IMG/VR virus record: IMGVR_UViG_3300025276_000081
Coordinates: 1 to 36,842 of that record
From: a virus
Reading direction: 5' to 3' (one strand)
DNA length: 36,842 nt
Part shown: positions 13,435 through 23,903 of the stretch, piece by piece
Layout of the letters: each line of letters opens with the position of its first letter
How positions within the stretch are numbered: the first letter of the stretch is position 1
Made by a program: the position numbers and the translations under genes
The notes under the pieces: generated by a model
Database searches by the model: none
The model's input: the letters and a program-made list of their open reading frames with translations, nothing else
Told to the model about the DNA's origin: nothing

Positions 13435-13785
13435 TTACGGGTGATTAGATTTATAAATTTCAAACTGCTTCCTTAGAGCGTTATACTTACTCCTCCAGCT
13501 CTTAACCTCTTCTTTCAGCTTCTGGCTGTCATCCTTTACAGCTCTCAGCTCCTCTTTTACTTTGTAAAACTCTAAATTGGTCTCAGCGTTTTGCCTTCTT
13601 TGTTCCATTACAAAGTCTATCTGATCGATCACAAATTCATTATAAGCATTTTGCATAGAAGTTAATGCTCCAGCTTCCTCCGTCTTTTCCTTACTCTCCT
13701 TACTTTTGCGCCCACCAAAAAAAGCCAACACAGCTCCACAGCCTAAAGCTATTTTATCCCAATGTTCAATTATTACTTCAATCAT
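13435..13785 (-). CDS. Membrane/coiled-coil protein of the lysis cassette (holin candidate)
   Basis: 116 aa. One short hydrophobic segment at about 12-25 (IALGCGAVLAFFGG) is followed by a charged, heptad-like helical region (about 55-112, including FYKVKEELRAVKDDSQKLKE). One membrane segment at the N-terminus and a long coiled coil at the C-terminus fit small holin-like proteins that sit beside amidases in Bacteroidota phages, or an inner-membrane spanin subunit paired with the lipoprotein downstream. It lies 4 bp after the amidase and 2 bp before the lipoprotein. I cannot separate the two roles from sequence. Confidence 0.6.
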   Translation of the reverse strand: MIEVIIEHWDKIALGCGAVLAFFGGRKSKESKEKTEEAGALTSMQNAYNEFVIDQIDFVMEQRRQNAETNLEFYKVKEELRAVKDDSQKLKEEVKSWRSKYNALRKQFEIYKSNHP

Positions 13786-13789
13786 TTGT

Positions 13790-14203
13790 TTACTTTATTA
13801 TATGTTTGTATTCTTTCTGTACATCAAAACTAGGGCATGCTTTAGAACTAAACTCATTGTGGCCATGTAAAGTAGCATTAGGATATTGTCCCATTAAATC
13901 CGATAAAAGTACCATTATAGAATTTTTCTGAGCTTCTGTACGTGTATCTTTAGCCTTCATGTTCTTATCACATCCTCCTACGTAGCATATTCCTATAGAA
14001 CCTCTATTTTGACCTCTTACATGAGCCCCCATCCTCTCTACAGGTCTACCTTTACTTATTTCTCCTTTTAAGCCTATTACATAGTGATAGCCAATGTCAG
14101 ACCAACCTTTATCTGTGTGCCACCTTCTTATAGTATCTACCGATACTGTGCGACCTTCAGGGGTAGCCGCACAATGTAGTATTATTTTATTTATTTTTCT
14201 CAT
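13790..14203 (-). CDS. N-acetylmuramoyl-L-alanine amidase (endolysin)
   Basis: 137 aa of the Amidase_2/T7 lysozyme type, cutting the bond between muramic acid and L-alanine of peptidoglycan. Expected zinc ligands are H10 (in IILHCAA), H115 (in HGHNE) and C123 (in KACPSF), with K121 in the position of the T7 catalytic lysine. GYHYVIGLKGEI at 38-49 is the typical core. No signal peptide, so it needs a holin to reach the wall; the next gene downstream encodes a holin candidate. It starts 4 bp after the fibre gene. Confidence 0.93.
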   Translation of the reverse strand: MRKINKIILHCAATPEGRTVSVDTIRRWHTDKGWSDIGYHYVIGLKGEISKGRPVERMGAHVRGQNRGSIGICYVGGCDKNMKAKDTRTEAQKNSIMVLLSDLMGQYPNATLHGHNEFSSKACPSFDVQKEYKHIIK

Positions 14204-14207
14204 TTTA

Positions 14208-17200
14208 TTACGGCGTGTCTGTTACTAAATCACTAGAAGTAAAGTTATAACCACCTAAGTTAGCGTTTCCTTCTTTATCAGTTATAGTAGTTATACTATT
14301 TTCAATCTCGTAATAATGAGTAGGAGCTGTAGTCAATAAACTTAAATCATGAGTAACACCTGAATTATATATATCAGCTATATTAACACTCTCATCTGTA
14401 GACCAAATAGCTACTTGGTTTATAACACCATCAAAGTAGTTATTATGTACATTACTAGCCCTACCTATTCTAAAGATATTATCCGCAGTATTTTCACCGC
14501 TTATAACTCCCGTATAACCTGAGGCTGAAGAGCCTCCAATCATAGAGGTTAAAGCTCCGTTAACATATACGTTAAATCTACTGTAGTAATCATTCACATC
14601 TGCAGAATTATTACCCGTAGTTCCACCATCAAAAGTCACCATTAAGTGACTCCAATTACCATGAGTAAAGGCGTTACCAAATAGTATAATATTTTCGGTA
14701 GTAGTACCGTAGTTAATAATTATATTATTGGCATTCACTTTCTTAATAGTTATAGCCCCACCGTTTACATCGTCTCCAGCACCGTATACGAATAAGGTTT
14801 GTGTACCTGTATTATTGTTAGGCTTAACCCACATCGATATACTCCACTCATTACCATCTCCGTTAGTAGCTCTATCCATAGAATCCATCAAAGTAGCGTT
14901 TCCGTTTAAATATGAGCTAGTACCATTTAAAGATAATGATTTAGTATTAGTATAACTAGCGACAATTTCAGTAACTGACACAGTGACAGTAAAAGCTATA
15001 GTTCCACCAATAGCATTACCTGCTTTACAATTTACGACAATAGTATCTGCACTTGTTCCTAAGAATGATGGAGATGTACCGCTTAATACGCCAGTAGACT
15101 GATCCATACTCATCCATGAGGGTGCATCTACTTCTACATATTGATTAACAATATTATCCGAATCAATTATAGTATAATTTAATACGTCACCCTCTTCAAC
15201 AGAAACCGTTTGATCAGCTACTGTAGGGGCAAAATTTACATCAGGCTGAGAACCTCCATTAATATTCTGTTTAGATATTACTGGAATAGAGTAATATGCT
15301 CTATTACCTTTTACGCCCATGTAAAAATTAACACTAGAACCTACTGTAGGATCCATCTTAGCTGTTGCTACTTTAACCCCTGCATCTTCGTCATATATAG
15401 TTAACTTACCATCAGTATTAAATCTCAAAGAGAACATACCTTGAACCGTTCCAGAACCACCACCTTCTCTATATTGATCTAGTGAAGCGGCGAAGAAGTA
15501 ACCGTTTGCGTTAGTATTCATATTCCAATCATTAGCACCACCTTGAGTAAATACTAAAGCCTCATTTGTTTGATATACAAAGGTATTGTCTAATTGTGTC
15601 TCAGCTGTTATAATGCTCGTAGCTGCGTTAGTATAATTAGTACCAAAGAAATCTCCAGCTCCTACTTCGTCTAACATAAACATAATCTTCTCACCTATTT
15701 CAATAGATATATCACTCTTAATAACCGTATGGTCTAGTATACCATTAAGTATACCTGACTCAGTACCGTTATAATCGTGTGCAATCTCCCAAAGATTAGC
15801 TGTATCCGTTACTACAAATTGAGGGAATACAAACTGTGCATCACACCCTAATTGTAACTGAAACGAAGTATCTACTAAAGCGTTATTTGTCCTAGCTATC
15901 TCTACTTCTGTAGCTCCGCTTAAATCCATAAGAACTATATGCCCATCATTTAAGAATCTCATAGCTAAAGTAGCACCAAAACTAGGTACATATCTATCTG
16001 TAGTAGTAGTATTAGTAAGCGTTACATTAGTACCATTTCTAAAACCACTAGTATCACGCCAAAAACCGGTGGACCAATTAGCTTGTTGTCTTGAGTTGTA
16101 AGTACCTGAGTGGTTATATGTAGCTCCGTCCCAAACACCCAATACAAAAGCCTTGTTATTGTTAAAATTCCATCTAAACTCTGTACCCCTTGTTAAATCT
16201 CTATCCCAATAGAAGGGAGCTCTTTGCGCTATACCTAAACTCATATCGCTCACAGTGTTATTAACACTTTCATTAGCTCTATCACCATAAGAGTAATGCC
16301 ATTGATCATTAATAGCTGTTTCTGTAGAACCATTAATCATGTTAGTAGCGTCTATAGTTATCTCTGTAGCATCATTCATAGTTAACACTAAATCAGAACC
16401 ATTTAAAGCTCCACTTGATACAAACTTATTCTCATCTACTCCTAAAGTAGTTACATCTACAGTATATGAAGTACCATCCTCTAAACCTATAGTTAAATCG
16501 TCTCCACTTAATACAAAGCTAGTTACTGGATTACCACCACCTGAAGCAAAACCTTCTGTGTTAGTAAACAAATTATTTAATTGTACTACAGCTTGGTTAA
16601 GTACCGAGTTTACAAAAGAACCATTAATAGACACAGCATTAACAGGTAAACTTTCAACTAATATTTTAGCGCCCCCTTTTATTTTAACCTTAATTTCTGT
16701 ACCTTCTACTACAGCTTCCAATGTATTAACTGCATGAGGGACTAATAAACTATCAGCTCCGAGACTTAAGTCTCTTAGAAGTACCGTAGAGCCCGTAGAA
16801 TCTAATCCAAAGTCCATAGCTTTGTACTTCAAATAAGGACTAATTAATTCTAAATCCTTATCTTCAAATAATCTATTATGAACTGTTGATTGATATTGAA
16901 AAGAACCATCACTATTAGCCACATCACCTTCTCTTACTAAAAAAATTCCTAAATCTGTGTCCGTTGCTTTATCTACTTTCATTATCTCAGCATATAGAGT
17001 AGTCCCTGCCCTAACATCTACTGGATGGTCGAAAAACCATTCGATGACATCACCCGCATAAACCTGAGAAGCTGCAGAAGAACGTGCTGCAGAACGGGGT
17101 AGAACTTGCTTATAAACATTTTTACCCGAGATTTCAATCCTATATTCTAACCTTACTGATGAGCTAACATCTTCCGCTGCTGTAGTAGTTATCCCTAGTC

Positions 17201-17810
17201 CCGTAATATTAACACCAAAATAGTTATCACCCGAATAAGGTACGGATGTAATCGGATTAGGATTACCCCTTAATGGTAAGCTAAACATATCGCTATAAAT
17301 ACGCCCACTAGGAGGTATAAAACCTGAAGCACCCTGATTAACTGTAAGAGACTGGTCTTTTAAACCACCCCACATAGGAAAAAAGTTAACATCTGAAGTT
17401 AAGTTAGTAAAGAATATGTTTTCAGAACCTGAACTCATCTTATGTTGTTCACCTAAGAATAGTGAGTTAAGAGTAGTTTCTATAGCTCTATCAGCTTCTA
17501 ATTTGTCTGTTACCGGATTGTAAATAAAATGCTTTAGCGTTTCATTATGCGCCCCACTGAATGAGGCAGAATTAAAAAGTACCGAAGAGAGAGCTAGCTG
17601 TAAGTCTAAAATATTTGAAAATACAACATTATTAACAGTATATTGGTTAAAAGAAGTATAAGGGACTAAAATGTCATCACTATCAAATTTACTGCTTATC
17701 TGTAGTTTATTACTTGATACGTAATTTTCATATCCTTTAGGTTTAATTTGAACCTCTCCAAAAGCCTCTATTTTGAAACTGTAATCGTTTACCGTTGTAA
17801 TTTTAATCAT
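14208..17810 (-). CDS. Tail fibre/receptor-binding protein with Ig-like and lectin domains
   Basis: 1200 aa. The N-terminal part begins MIKITTVNDYSFKIEAFGEV and is presumably the tail-attachment end. The middle is beta-rich and repetitive (segments such as LDDTFVYQTNEALVF, SGALNGSDLVLTMNDATEI). Near 860-950 a cadherin/He_PIG-like Ig domain has the hallmarks APTVADQTVSVEEG and WMSMDQSTGVLSGTSP. The last ~250 residues are a LamG/concanavalin A-like lectin domain (SLSLNGTSSYLNG, ISMWVKP, NWSHLMVTFDGG, NVYVNGAL, DGVINQVAIW). These suit binding of surface glycans on the host. It follows the connector gene behind a (AAAT)n leader and precedes the lysis genes. Host-range role inferred from domains and position. 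Confidence 0.82.
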   Translation of the reverse strand: MIKITTVNDYSFKIEAFGEVQIKPKGYENYVSSNKLQISSKFDSDDILVPYTSFNQYTVNNVVFSNILDLQLALSSVLFNSASFSGAHNETLKHFIYNPVTDKLEADRAIETTLNSLFLGEQHKMSSGSENIFFTNLTSDVNFFPMWGGLKDQSLTVNQGASGFIPPSGRIYSDMFSLPLRGNPNPITSVPYSGDNYFGVNITGLGITTTAAEDVSSSVRLEYRIEISGKNVYKQVLPRSAARSSAASQVYAGDVIEWFFDHPVDVRAGTTLYAEIMKVDKATDTDLGIFLVREGDVANSDGSFQYQSTVHNRLFEDKDLELISPYLKYKAMDFGLDSTGSTVLLRDLSLGADSLLVPHAVNTLEAVVEGTEIKVKIKGGAKILVESLPVNAVSINGSFVNSVLNQAVVQLNNLFTNTEGFASGGGNPVTSFVLSGDDLTIGLEDGTSYTVDVTTLGVDENKFVSSGALNGSDLVLTMNDATEITIDATNMINGSTETAINDQWHYSYGDRANESVNNTVSDMSLGIAQRAPFYWDRDLTRGTEFRWNFNNNKAFVLGVWDGATYNHSGTYNSRQQANWSTGFWRDTSGFRNGTNVTLTNTTTTDRYVPSFGATLAMRFLNDGHIVLMDLSGATEVEIARTNNALVDTSFQLQLGCDAQFVFPQFVVTDTANLWEIAHDYNGTESGILNGILDHTVIKSDISIEIGEKIMFMLDEVGAGDFFGTNYTNAATSIITAETQLDNTFVYQTNEALVFTQGGANDWNMNTNANGYFFAASLDQYREGGGSGTVQGMFSLRFNTDGKLTIYDEDAGVKVATAKMDPTVGSSVNFYMGVKGNRAYYSIPVISKQNINGGSQPDVNFAPTVADQTVSVEEGDVLNYTIIDSDNIVNQYVEVDAPSWMSMDQSTGVLSGTSPSFLGTSADTIVVNCKAGNAIGGTIAFTVTVSVTEIVASYTNTKSLSLNGTSSYLNGNATLMDSMDRATNGDGNEWSISMWVKPNNNTGTQTLFVYGAGDDVNGGAITIKKVNANNIIINYGTTTENIILFGNAFTHGNWSHLMVTFDGGTTGNNSADVNDYYSRFNVYVNGALTSMIGGSSASGYTGVISGENTADNIFRIGRASNVHNNYFDGVINQVAIWSTDESVNIADIYNSGVTHDLSLLTTAPTHYYEIENSITTITDKEGNANLGGYNFTSSDLVTDTP

Positions 17811-17826
17811 TTATTTATTTATTTAT

Positions 17827-18348
17827 TTATTTAATTAGTGTGTATCCAAAACCACCTTTTTTAGTGGCACCACTTTCGCAGCTATCGCTTTTATTAGTCC
17901 ATACGGTAAAATTAGATTGATCTAAAAAAAATCTTATAACATCAAAATAACTATTAGCCCTTTGCTTACACTCTTTCCAAATATCTTTTCGGTCCTCATT
18001 ATGAGTAGGATTTGAAAATTCAAAAGTCTTTATAGTGTTACCTGAAGGCGTATCGTTATATCCACCATAGTAAGTGTAACGACCATACGCAAACTCACTT
18101 AATACAGCCCTCAAACCGCTGTGAGTCCACGTATTGCCGTCTATAATAAAATCCCCTCCATTTAACAAAGATTGATAATCTGGTAAGGCTATATTTTTTA
18201 ATACATCAAAGTAAAAATCGTAGCCCAATAAAGGACAAAGATCTTGTAATTGTGCGTCATTTATATATTCGTCTATTTTATCGTTAGTAGTGAATAAAGA
18301 AATATCTTTATAAGTAGAAATATCTGATTTAGTTATTAATAATGTCAT
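17827..18348 (-). CDS. Head-tail connector/adaptor (DUF6712-like)
   Basis: 173 aa. The opening LITKSDISTYKDISLFTTND, with an early KIDEYINDAQLQDLCPLLG segment and a later AYGRYTYYGG motif, resembles the adaptor protein family that follows the portal in Bacteroidota phages (DUF6712). Such proteins form the ring below the portal. It starts 2 bp after the portal stop. The C-terminus has two cysteines and a Gly/Lys-rich end. Family call from memory of pattern. Confidence 0.68.
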   Translation of the reverse strand: MTLLITKSDISTYKDISLFTTNDKIDEYINDAQLQDLCPLLGYDFYFDVLKNIALPDYQSLLNGGDFIIDGNTWTHSGLRAVLSEFAYGRYTYYGGYNDTPSGNTIKTFEFSNPTHNEDRKDIWKECKQRANSYFDVIRFFLDQSNFTVWTNKSDSCESGATKKGGFGYTLIK

Positions 18349-18350
18349 AT

Positions 18351-19460
18351 TTAATTGTTTAAGTTCGTTTCTTCAGTTATAGAAACTAAAGGGTTAATAG
18401 TAAAATCTGCGCTATTCAAATCACTATTAACGGTCCCAACAAATAAGTCCTTAAAGCAATCTTCTATATCTCTTTTGATATTGTCCACTCTAAATTGTAC
18501 GTTTAACATCATTTGTTGTATTGCATCACCACCACCACCAAAAAGAGCATTGTCATCATTTTTAATTAATGAAGGCGAAACTCCATAAGCGATACATATC
18601 TTATCACTTACGTTTTTATCTGTATATTCAAAAAGTTTATCATTAAGATCAGTTCCTACTTCTTGGATAAATACTTCTTGACTCAAATCGTCACTATCTA
18701 GCTCTGCTTCGTAATGGTTAATACCTCCTACTCCGTCAGCCCCTAACTGAGACTTCATACCAGCTTGAAAGTTCGCTTTACTTTTGTCATTATCAAATTC
18801 TTTTGTAACAACTATAGAGTTTTTCATAAAACCCTTAGTAATAAGATTTTTCTTATATACACTAGACTTCCACTCCGATATACAATCGTCAATTACTGGA
18901 TCGATCCATGATTTAGGATATATGTCTTGGTAACTAAAAGAAACGTATAAAATTTGACCTTTATAGTTTTCAATAGTATCTCTATTTATTTGATTTAATA
19001 CTTGGCTAGGATTGTAAATATCATATTCAATAGGATCAACTTTTCTATCGGCCCAATCTTTAGAAACTTTTAATTTTGAAATATATCCGTTATTATCTTC
19101 TTGACATTTTCTAACCCACTCGAAAGGTATTACCTTGAAAGTTGTTTTTTCTCCTAAAGCGTTATATCCTACATGAATAGCAAAACCATTATAATAAGAA
19201 GACTCTACGGAAACTTTTCTTAGTAATTTATTAGGAGTATCTCCTTCTCTATTAATATAAAAACCATTATTAACAAATCCTTTTCCGTAAAGGAACGATC
19301 CTATTAAATTAGCGCATGATTTAGCGGTTACAGAACTGTTAATTAATTTTTTTATATTACTAGGATAATCATTGTCTACCCCAAAATTAAAAACGTCTTT
19401 ACGTTTGTTAAATTCTTTAGGCGTAGTATTATCTATTTGTATGAAATTTGAGGATGCCAT
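18351..19460 (-). CDS. Portal protein
   Basis: 369 aa, short for a portal but with the family's pattern: an N-terminal FGVDNDYPSNIKKLINSS segment, NLIGSFLYGKGF, the central WKSSVYKKNLITKGFMKNSI, and the late IAYGVSPSLIKNDDNALFGGG (the YGVSP-L-G core of portals), then QQMMLNVQFRVDNIKRDIE for the final helix. Forms the dodecameric ring through which DNA enters and leaves the head. Unusually it comes after the capsid and tube genes rather than directly after the terminase. A run of four glycines (307-310) is coded by CCACCACCACCA on the plus strand. Confidence 0.88.
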   Translation of the reverse strand: MASSNFIQIDNTTPKEFNKRKDVFNFGVDNDYPSNIKKLINSSVTAKSCANLIGSFLYGKGFVNNGFYINREGDTPNKLLRKVSVESSYYNGFAIHVGYNALGEKTTFKVIPFEWVRKCQEDNNGYISKLKVSKDWADRKVDPIEYDIYNPSQVLNQINRDTIENYKGQILYVSFSYQDIYPKSWIDPVIDDCISEWKSSVYKKNLITKGFMKNSIVVTKEFDNDKSKANFQAGMKSQLGADGVGGINHYEAELDSDDLSQEVFIQEVGTDLNDKLFEYTDKNVSDKICIAYGVSPSLIKNDDNALFGGGGDAIQQMMLNVQFRVDNIKRDIEDCFKDLFVGTVNSDLNSADFTINPLVSITEETNLNN

Positions 19461-19480
19461 ATTGTATAGTATTTTTTAAA

Positions 19481-19939
19481 TTAATTTTTTTTAACCTTCT
19501 TTTTTCTTGGTTTTTTAACCTCCTCAGGCTCTACTAGTTTTTCAATTTTAGCAACTTCTTTTTTTTCTATCTTAACAATTTTCTTTTTACCGTTTAATAA
19601 TTCGTCTAAATTATCAGGATATTCTGAAAACTGGTTTAATCTGTTAATGTTTACTTTTAAATAATCTAAAGCAACTTTATCTGTTAATGTCAAATTTGTA
19701 TGAATTACAGTAGAACTAAACTCCCTAATATTAGAAACTTTTAGTTTGAAATTACATTTTTTCTCTTCCATCTTAAATTCGTGTTTTAAGTATACGCTTA
19801 ACTCTACAAATTGCGTATGTATACAAGATCCGCAACTAACTTTCAGCTGTTTGCCGAACGTAGAAAAATAAAGAGATGCCAACTCTTTTATTAGTTTAGC
19901 ATCTCTTTTAATTATATTGATATCTTTATTAAGAATCAA
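19481..19939 (-). CDS. Hypothetical protein, possible tail assembly chaperone
   Basis: 152 aa, not recognised. The N-terminal ~80 residues have a C-GSC pair (about 36-39) and helical stretches. The C-terminal ~40 are strongly basic (lysine-rich, ending PRKKKVKKN). It follows the tail tube gene by 4 bp, the place where many siphoviruses keep a tail assembly chaperone. A run of eight A near the stop could support slippage, but the -1 frame adds only about 20 residues, so a classic G/GT frameshift is unlikely. DNA contact through the basic tail is an alternative. Confidence 0.55.
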   Translation of the reverse strand: MILNKDINIIKRDAKLIKELASLYFSTFGKQLKVSCGSCIHTQFVELSVYLKHEFKMEEKKCNFKLKVSNIREFSSTVIHTNLTLTDKVALDYLKVNINRLNQFSEYPDNLDELLNGKKKIVKIEKKEVAKIEKLVEPEEVKKPRKKKVKKN

Positions 19940-19943
19940 AAAT

Positions 19944-20537
19944 TTATACTGTAGGAGTCTGAAGTGCTACAACCGCAGCTTCTGTAGTCGCTAAATCAGT
20001 TACAAAGAAAGCATATGGAAACTGGTTGTTTTCGTATCCTTCTTTATTAGCTAAAGTAAAAGGAAGTCCTCCGTTTTCATTAGCATCAAATACCGACTCA
20101 GTCATTACCATACCAACTTCGTATCCTAATACTTTAAATGCAGTAGATCCGGTACCGTCTGCACCTTCATATTTAGTTCTTACAATAGCACAAATCTCAG
20201 CACCATTAGTATAAGCCTGAAGCTCTACTAAGTTAGCCGGATTTAAGTCTGCAATGTATCCACTTAAAGTATGGTTCCATGCATCAAAAGTATCTTCTTT
20301 AGACACAAATGAAGCTGAAGCATTTAGTAAGTTTTTTACCCCATCCATTAGGTAAGCTCTTTTAGCTCCTCCTTTTAACGTAAGTCCCTCGATTGTTACA
20401 CCGTCAGCATTAAACGTTGTTGCCGTTCTATCGATATCTGCCCTATTCATGATAGTAACAGACTGTACCAGTCCCTTTACGGGAACTGAAGTACAATCAA
20501 TAGAAAAACCTGCTGTTATATCTTTATTACAACTCAT
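19944..20537 (-). CDS. Major tail tube protein
   Basis: 197 aa. Alternating strand-like segments, a Gly/Thr-rich composition, and the block VELQAYTNGAEICAIVRTKY followed by STAFKVLGYEVGMVMTESVF fit tube-forming proteins that are common in Bacteroidota siphoviruses directly after the capsid gene. It should polymerise around the tape measure to form the long non-contractile tail. It starts 27 bp after the capsid gene with an AT-rich leader. Call rests on position, length and strand pattern; no signature motif. Confidence 0.65.
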   Translation of the reverse strand: MSCNKDITAGFSIDCTSVPVKGLVQSVTIMNRADIDRTATTFNADGVTIEGLTLKGGAKRAYLMDGVKNLLNASASFVSKEDTFDAWNHTLSGYIADLNPANLVELQAYTNGAEICAIVRTKYEGADGTGSTAFKVLGYEVGMVMTESVFDANENGGLPFTLANKEGYENNQFPYAFFVTDLATTEAAVVALQTPTV

Positions 20538-20564
20538 AGTTTATCTTTTTTTTAAATTTATTAA

Positions 20565-21638
20565 TTAATATGCAACCATTACAGCTTCATCTAATGCCAC
20601 TTTAGCATCTATTTTAATCTCTTCTCTTACGATATTTTTCATAGTATCTTCAGAGTAATGAGAAGTAAAACTAGATAATGCAGTATCACTTTCTGTACCG
20701 ATCAAAAGGTTATCCCTTGAAGTCATTACAGCTCTGTGAGGTAAGTCATAAGTAGTTCCGTTGTCAAAGTAAGATTTAATGTTTCTATCCCAGTCTTTTC
20801 TCTCAATGATTGTAACACCATACTGAGCTAAAGTAATACTTCTAAAGTCCATTCCTTCTACTGCTGTAGCTGTATCAAAAGAATTATCTACTAACCACTT
20901 GAAATAGTTATTAAATAAAGAACGAGTACACATGATAACCGCATCATTAGGTACATCTTCAGAAGCTCCTAAAATCATACCTTCAAAAGTTAATTTAGCT
21001 GTATCTGCTGCTAAAGTCATTTGAGCCGCTTTAGTCGCTTCTCCATTTTCAGAGATAGCTACTAATTGTTCTGCATTAGCCGTTCCGATTGCAATGAATT
21101 GAGACCAAAGTCCGTCAATAGCATTCATTCTAGCAACACCAGAAGCCCCTAAAGAAGTTGTAATTTTACCACCACCAGAAACTAAAGCCGCTGTAGTATC
21201 AGAAAAGTCTGCTACTCTTACGATAGCTTTTTTCACTGCATCTTCAATTAAGAAAATTAAATAGTTTAATTCTCCAGAGTTTGTTAAGTCGTACTTTTCA
21301 ACTAAGTTAGAATTTCTAGACTGCCAAAAGTGGAATTTACTTTCAGTGTCATCTTTACATAACCTTTGTTCTTGTTGTAGAGTTTTTGGAGTCCATGTTT
21401 TCTCAGTTACTACTACAGCTCCTCCTTCTGGGAATTCGCAGTTAGCACTTTTAGTTTGCATAATATCCGACAATAATCCAATGATTGGAATATGTTTATC
21501 GAATGATACGTTAGGAACTAAAGAATAAAGTTCCTGAATAGTCTTATCTTCTCTAATTTGTTTGAAGATTAACTCACTAACTTCGTTAGCCTCTTCTGGA
21601 GTTCTAGCACTCATAGCGCTAATGTTAAATACTGCCAT
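20565..21638 (-). CDS. Major capsid protein
   Basis: 357 aa directly after the protease/scaffold gene. Features fitting a capsid subunit: a helical N-arm (TPEEANEVSELIFKQIRED), a central helix-rich region (FLIEDAVKKAIVRVADFSDT), the loop VIMCTRSLFNNYFKWLVDN, and the C-terminal GVTIIERKDWD and LLIGTESDT strands. The leader carries eight to nine AAAT units, unusually long, which could help strong translation of a protein needed in hundreds of copies. No cleavage site can be placed by eye. Fold probably HK97-like. Confidence 0.85.
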   Translation of the reverse strand: MAVFNISAMSARTPEEANEVSELIFKQIREDKTIQELYSLVPNVSFDKHIPIIGLLSDIMQTKSANCEFPEGGAVVVTEKTWTPKTLQQEQRLCKDDTESKFHFWQSRNSNLVEKYDLTNSGELNYLIFLIEDAVKKAIVRVADFSDTTAALVSGGGKITTSLGASGVARMNAIDGLWSQFIAIGTANAEQLVAISENGEATKAAQMTLAADTAKLTFEGMILGASEDVPNDAVIMCTRSLFNNYFKWLVDNSFDTATAVEGMDFRSITLAQYGVTIIERKDWDRNIKSYFDNGTTYDLPHRAVMTSRDNLLIGTESDTALSSFTSHYSEDTMKNIVREEIKIDAKVALDEAVMVAY

Positions 21639-21652
21639 CTTTTTTGTTTTTG

Positions 21653-22806
<1,154 letters not shown>

Positions 22807-22813
22807 CATGAAA

Positions 22814-22821
22814 CAAATATA
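22814..22821 (-). promoter_or_regulatory. Candidate -7 box before the protease-capsid unit
   Basis: Exact TATATTTG on the minus strand, ending 7 bp before the ATG at 22806. If used, transcription would begin at or beside the start codon, giving a leaderless or nearly leaderless mRNA. A TTG lies 24 bp upstream, slightly far for the -33 element. The gene-free stretch 22822-22998 is AT-rich, with no other motif I can support. Confidence 0.4.
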
Positions 22822-22998
22822 GTAAAATACAGCTAACATTGTTTCCAATAGAAGTTGTAAATTTATAATTAATACCCTTAGTTAAAAAAAGTTAATATTA
22901 TCAATAGTTTTATTAAGAAGTTATTACCATTCTATTAAATAACTACTCTTTTATATATATAGTATAGTATAATATACTTAAGTAACTGTAAGTCAATC

Positions 22999-23355
22999 AG
23001 TGGTAAACTTTGGGGCAAACTTAGTTTACTGATTATGATTACATTACCTTATTTAGGGCAAAATTGGCAAACTTGAAAATATTTTATGCCCCAGCCGAAA
23101 CCCTTTGATAGTAGGGGTTTGGAGACTTTTGGGGTAGAAAAGCAAACTTTTTCCTCTATTCTGCTATATAGAAAAATACATTTTGTATATATTTTACGTT
23201 TTGAAAAGGCAAAATATATATGAAATTCTTTTTTTAGTATATTGTAAAACCGCCTAAAAAGTTTGCCTTTTTGCCAGTAGCCCGTAAATGCTGGGCTAAT
23301 CTGGGGCAAACTTTGTTTTTCAAGTTTGCCAGTTAGTCCATTTTCTACCCCAAAA
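22999..23355. repeat. Iteron/palindrome element, copy 2
   Basis: 357 bp, homologous to 4615..4959 with about 88% identity over the core and one extra 12-bp unit at the left end, which adds a seventh iteron. Iterons related to TGGGGCAAACTT: 22999, 23011, 23063, 23138 and 23302 in + orientation, 23259 and 23322 in minus orientation. Ends are inverted (AGTGGTAAACTT and AAGTTTGCCAGT). Central hairpin 23180-23195 with 23211-23226 pairs in 14 of 16 positions; both changes would be G-U wobbles in a plus-strand RNA. With its terminator and the AT-rich 22822-22998 stretch it fills the ~630-bp gene-free gap 22807-23433. Confidence 0.85.
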
Positions 23356-23367
23356 AAGTAAAAAGCA

Positions 23368-23401
23368 TAAAAAAACTCCTATTAATTTAATAATAGGAGT
23401 T
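23368..23401 (-). terminator. Intrinsic terminator of the TerS-to-HTH late unit
   Basis: Perfect 11-bp minus-strand stem AACTCCTATTA with its complement around TTAAAT, followed by a T run; 33 bp past the stop at 23434. It directly precedes iteron element copy 2, as the terminator at 5039 precedes copy 1. Confidence 0.9.
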
Positions 23402-23433
23402 AACACTTTGCTTTTATTTTTTAAATTATAGCT

Positions 23434-23664
23434 TTAATTTTTCATAATATTAATAACATATCTTACCATGTTATCAGAGTAGTTAAATTTTTCCGCTGTA
23501 TTTGATACGCATTGCATTTTACTTTTTTCTATTTTTAATTGATAAATATAAAAATCATAAAGATCAATCCAAATAGTGTAGTTAAATGATATTACCCCTT
23601 TGTTAATACAATCCTCTAAAAGTCCTGACTCTTTTAGTTTTTTTATTAGTTCTGATGTTACCAT
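23434..23664 (-). CDS. Helix-turn-helix protein following the tape measure genes
   Basis: 76 aa. The C-terminal NTAEKFNYSDNMVRYVINIM (55-74) is a homeodomain-like helix-turn-helix, and the opening ELIKKLKESGLLEDCINKGV matches small Bacteroidota phage proteins that end in such a motif. It is the last gene of the TerS-to-terminator unit and overlaps the Cys-rich gene by 7 bp. It could act as a late regulator or bind the adjacent iteron element; neither is shown by the sequence. Confidence 0.65.
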   Translation of the reverse strand: MVTSELIKKLKESGLLEDCINKGVISFNYTIWIDLYDFYIYQLKIEKSKMQCVSNTAEKFNYSDNMVRYVINIMKN

Positions 23665-23903
23665 TTATTTATTGGACAATTTTCGTTAATACTTCTTACT
23701 TTCATAGCTATAGGGCAATTACATTTACCGCAAACGGTGGAGGATATTTCTTCTACCTCATCTTTAACCCACCCAAAAACCTTACTCTCTTTTTTTTCTG
23801 GACATTTAATACACTCCTTAACTCTTTCTTTAGCCATCTCTTCTACCTCACTATTATTAGTGAAGTAGTGTTTCCAGCCGTTTATAATTTTAGATAGTTG
23901 CAT
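23658..23903 (-). CDS. Cys-rich zinc-binding-like protein
   Basis: 81 aa with six cysteines in paired spacing: C31-x2-C34, C58-x2-C61-x-C63 and C76. The pattern IINGWKHYF, then ECIKCP, then VCGKCNCPIAMKVRS and ENCPINKW recurs in small proteins beside tape measure genes of Bacteroidota phages. The four best-spaced cysteines could bind one zinc. The start overlaps the tape measure end by 14 bp. Function unknown; tail assembly is possible from position. Confidence 0.7.
   Translation of the reverse strand: MQLSKIINGWKHYFTNNSEVEEMAKERVKECIKCPEKKESKVFGWVKDEVEEISSTVCGKCNCPIAMKVRSINENCPINKW

Noticed and set aside
19481-19500. Programmed -1 frameshift at the A8 run ending the 152-aa gene, as in tail assembly chaperones
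   Set aside because: The -1 frame closes after about 20 residues inside the portal start, too short for a chaperone extension.
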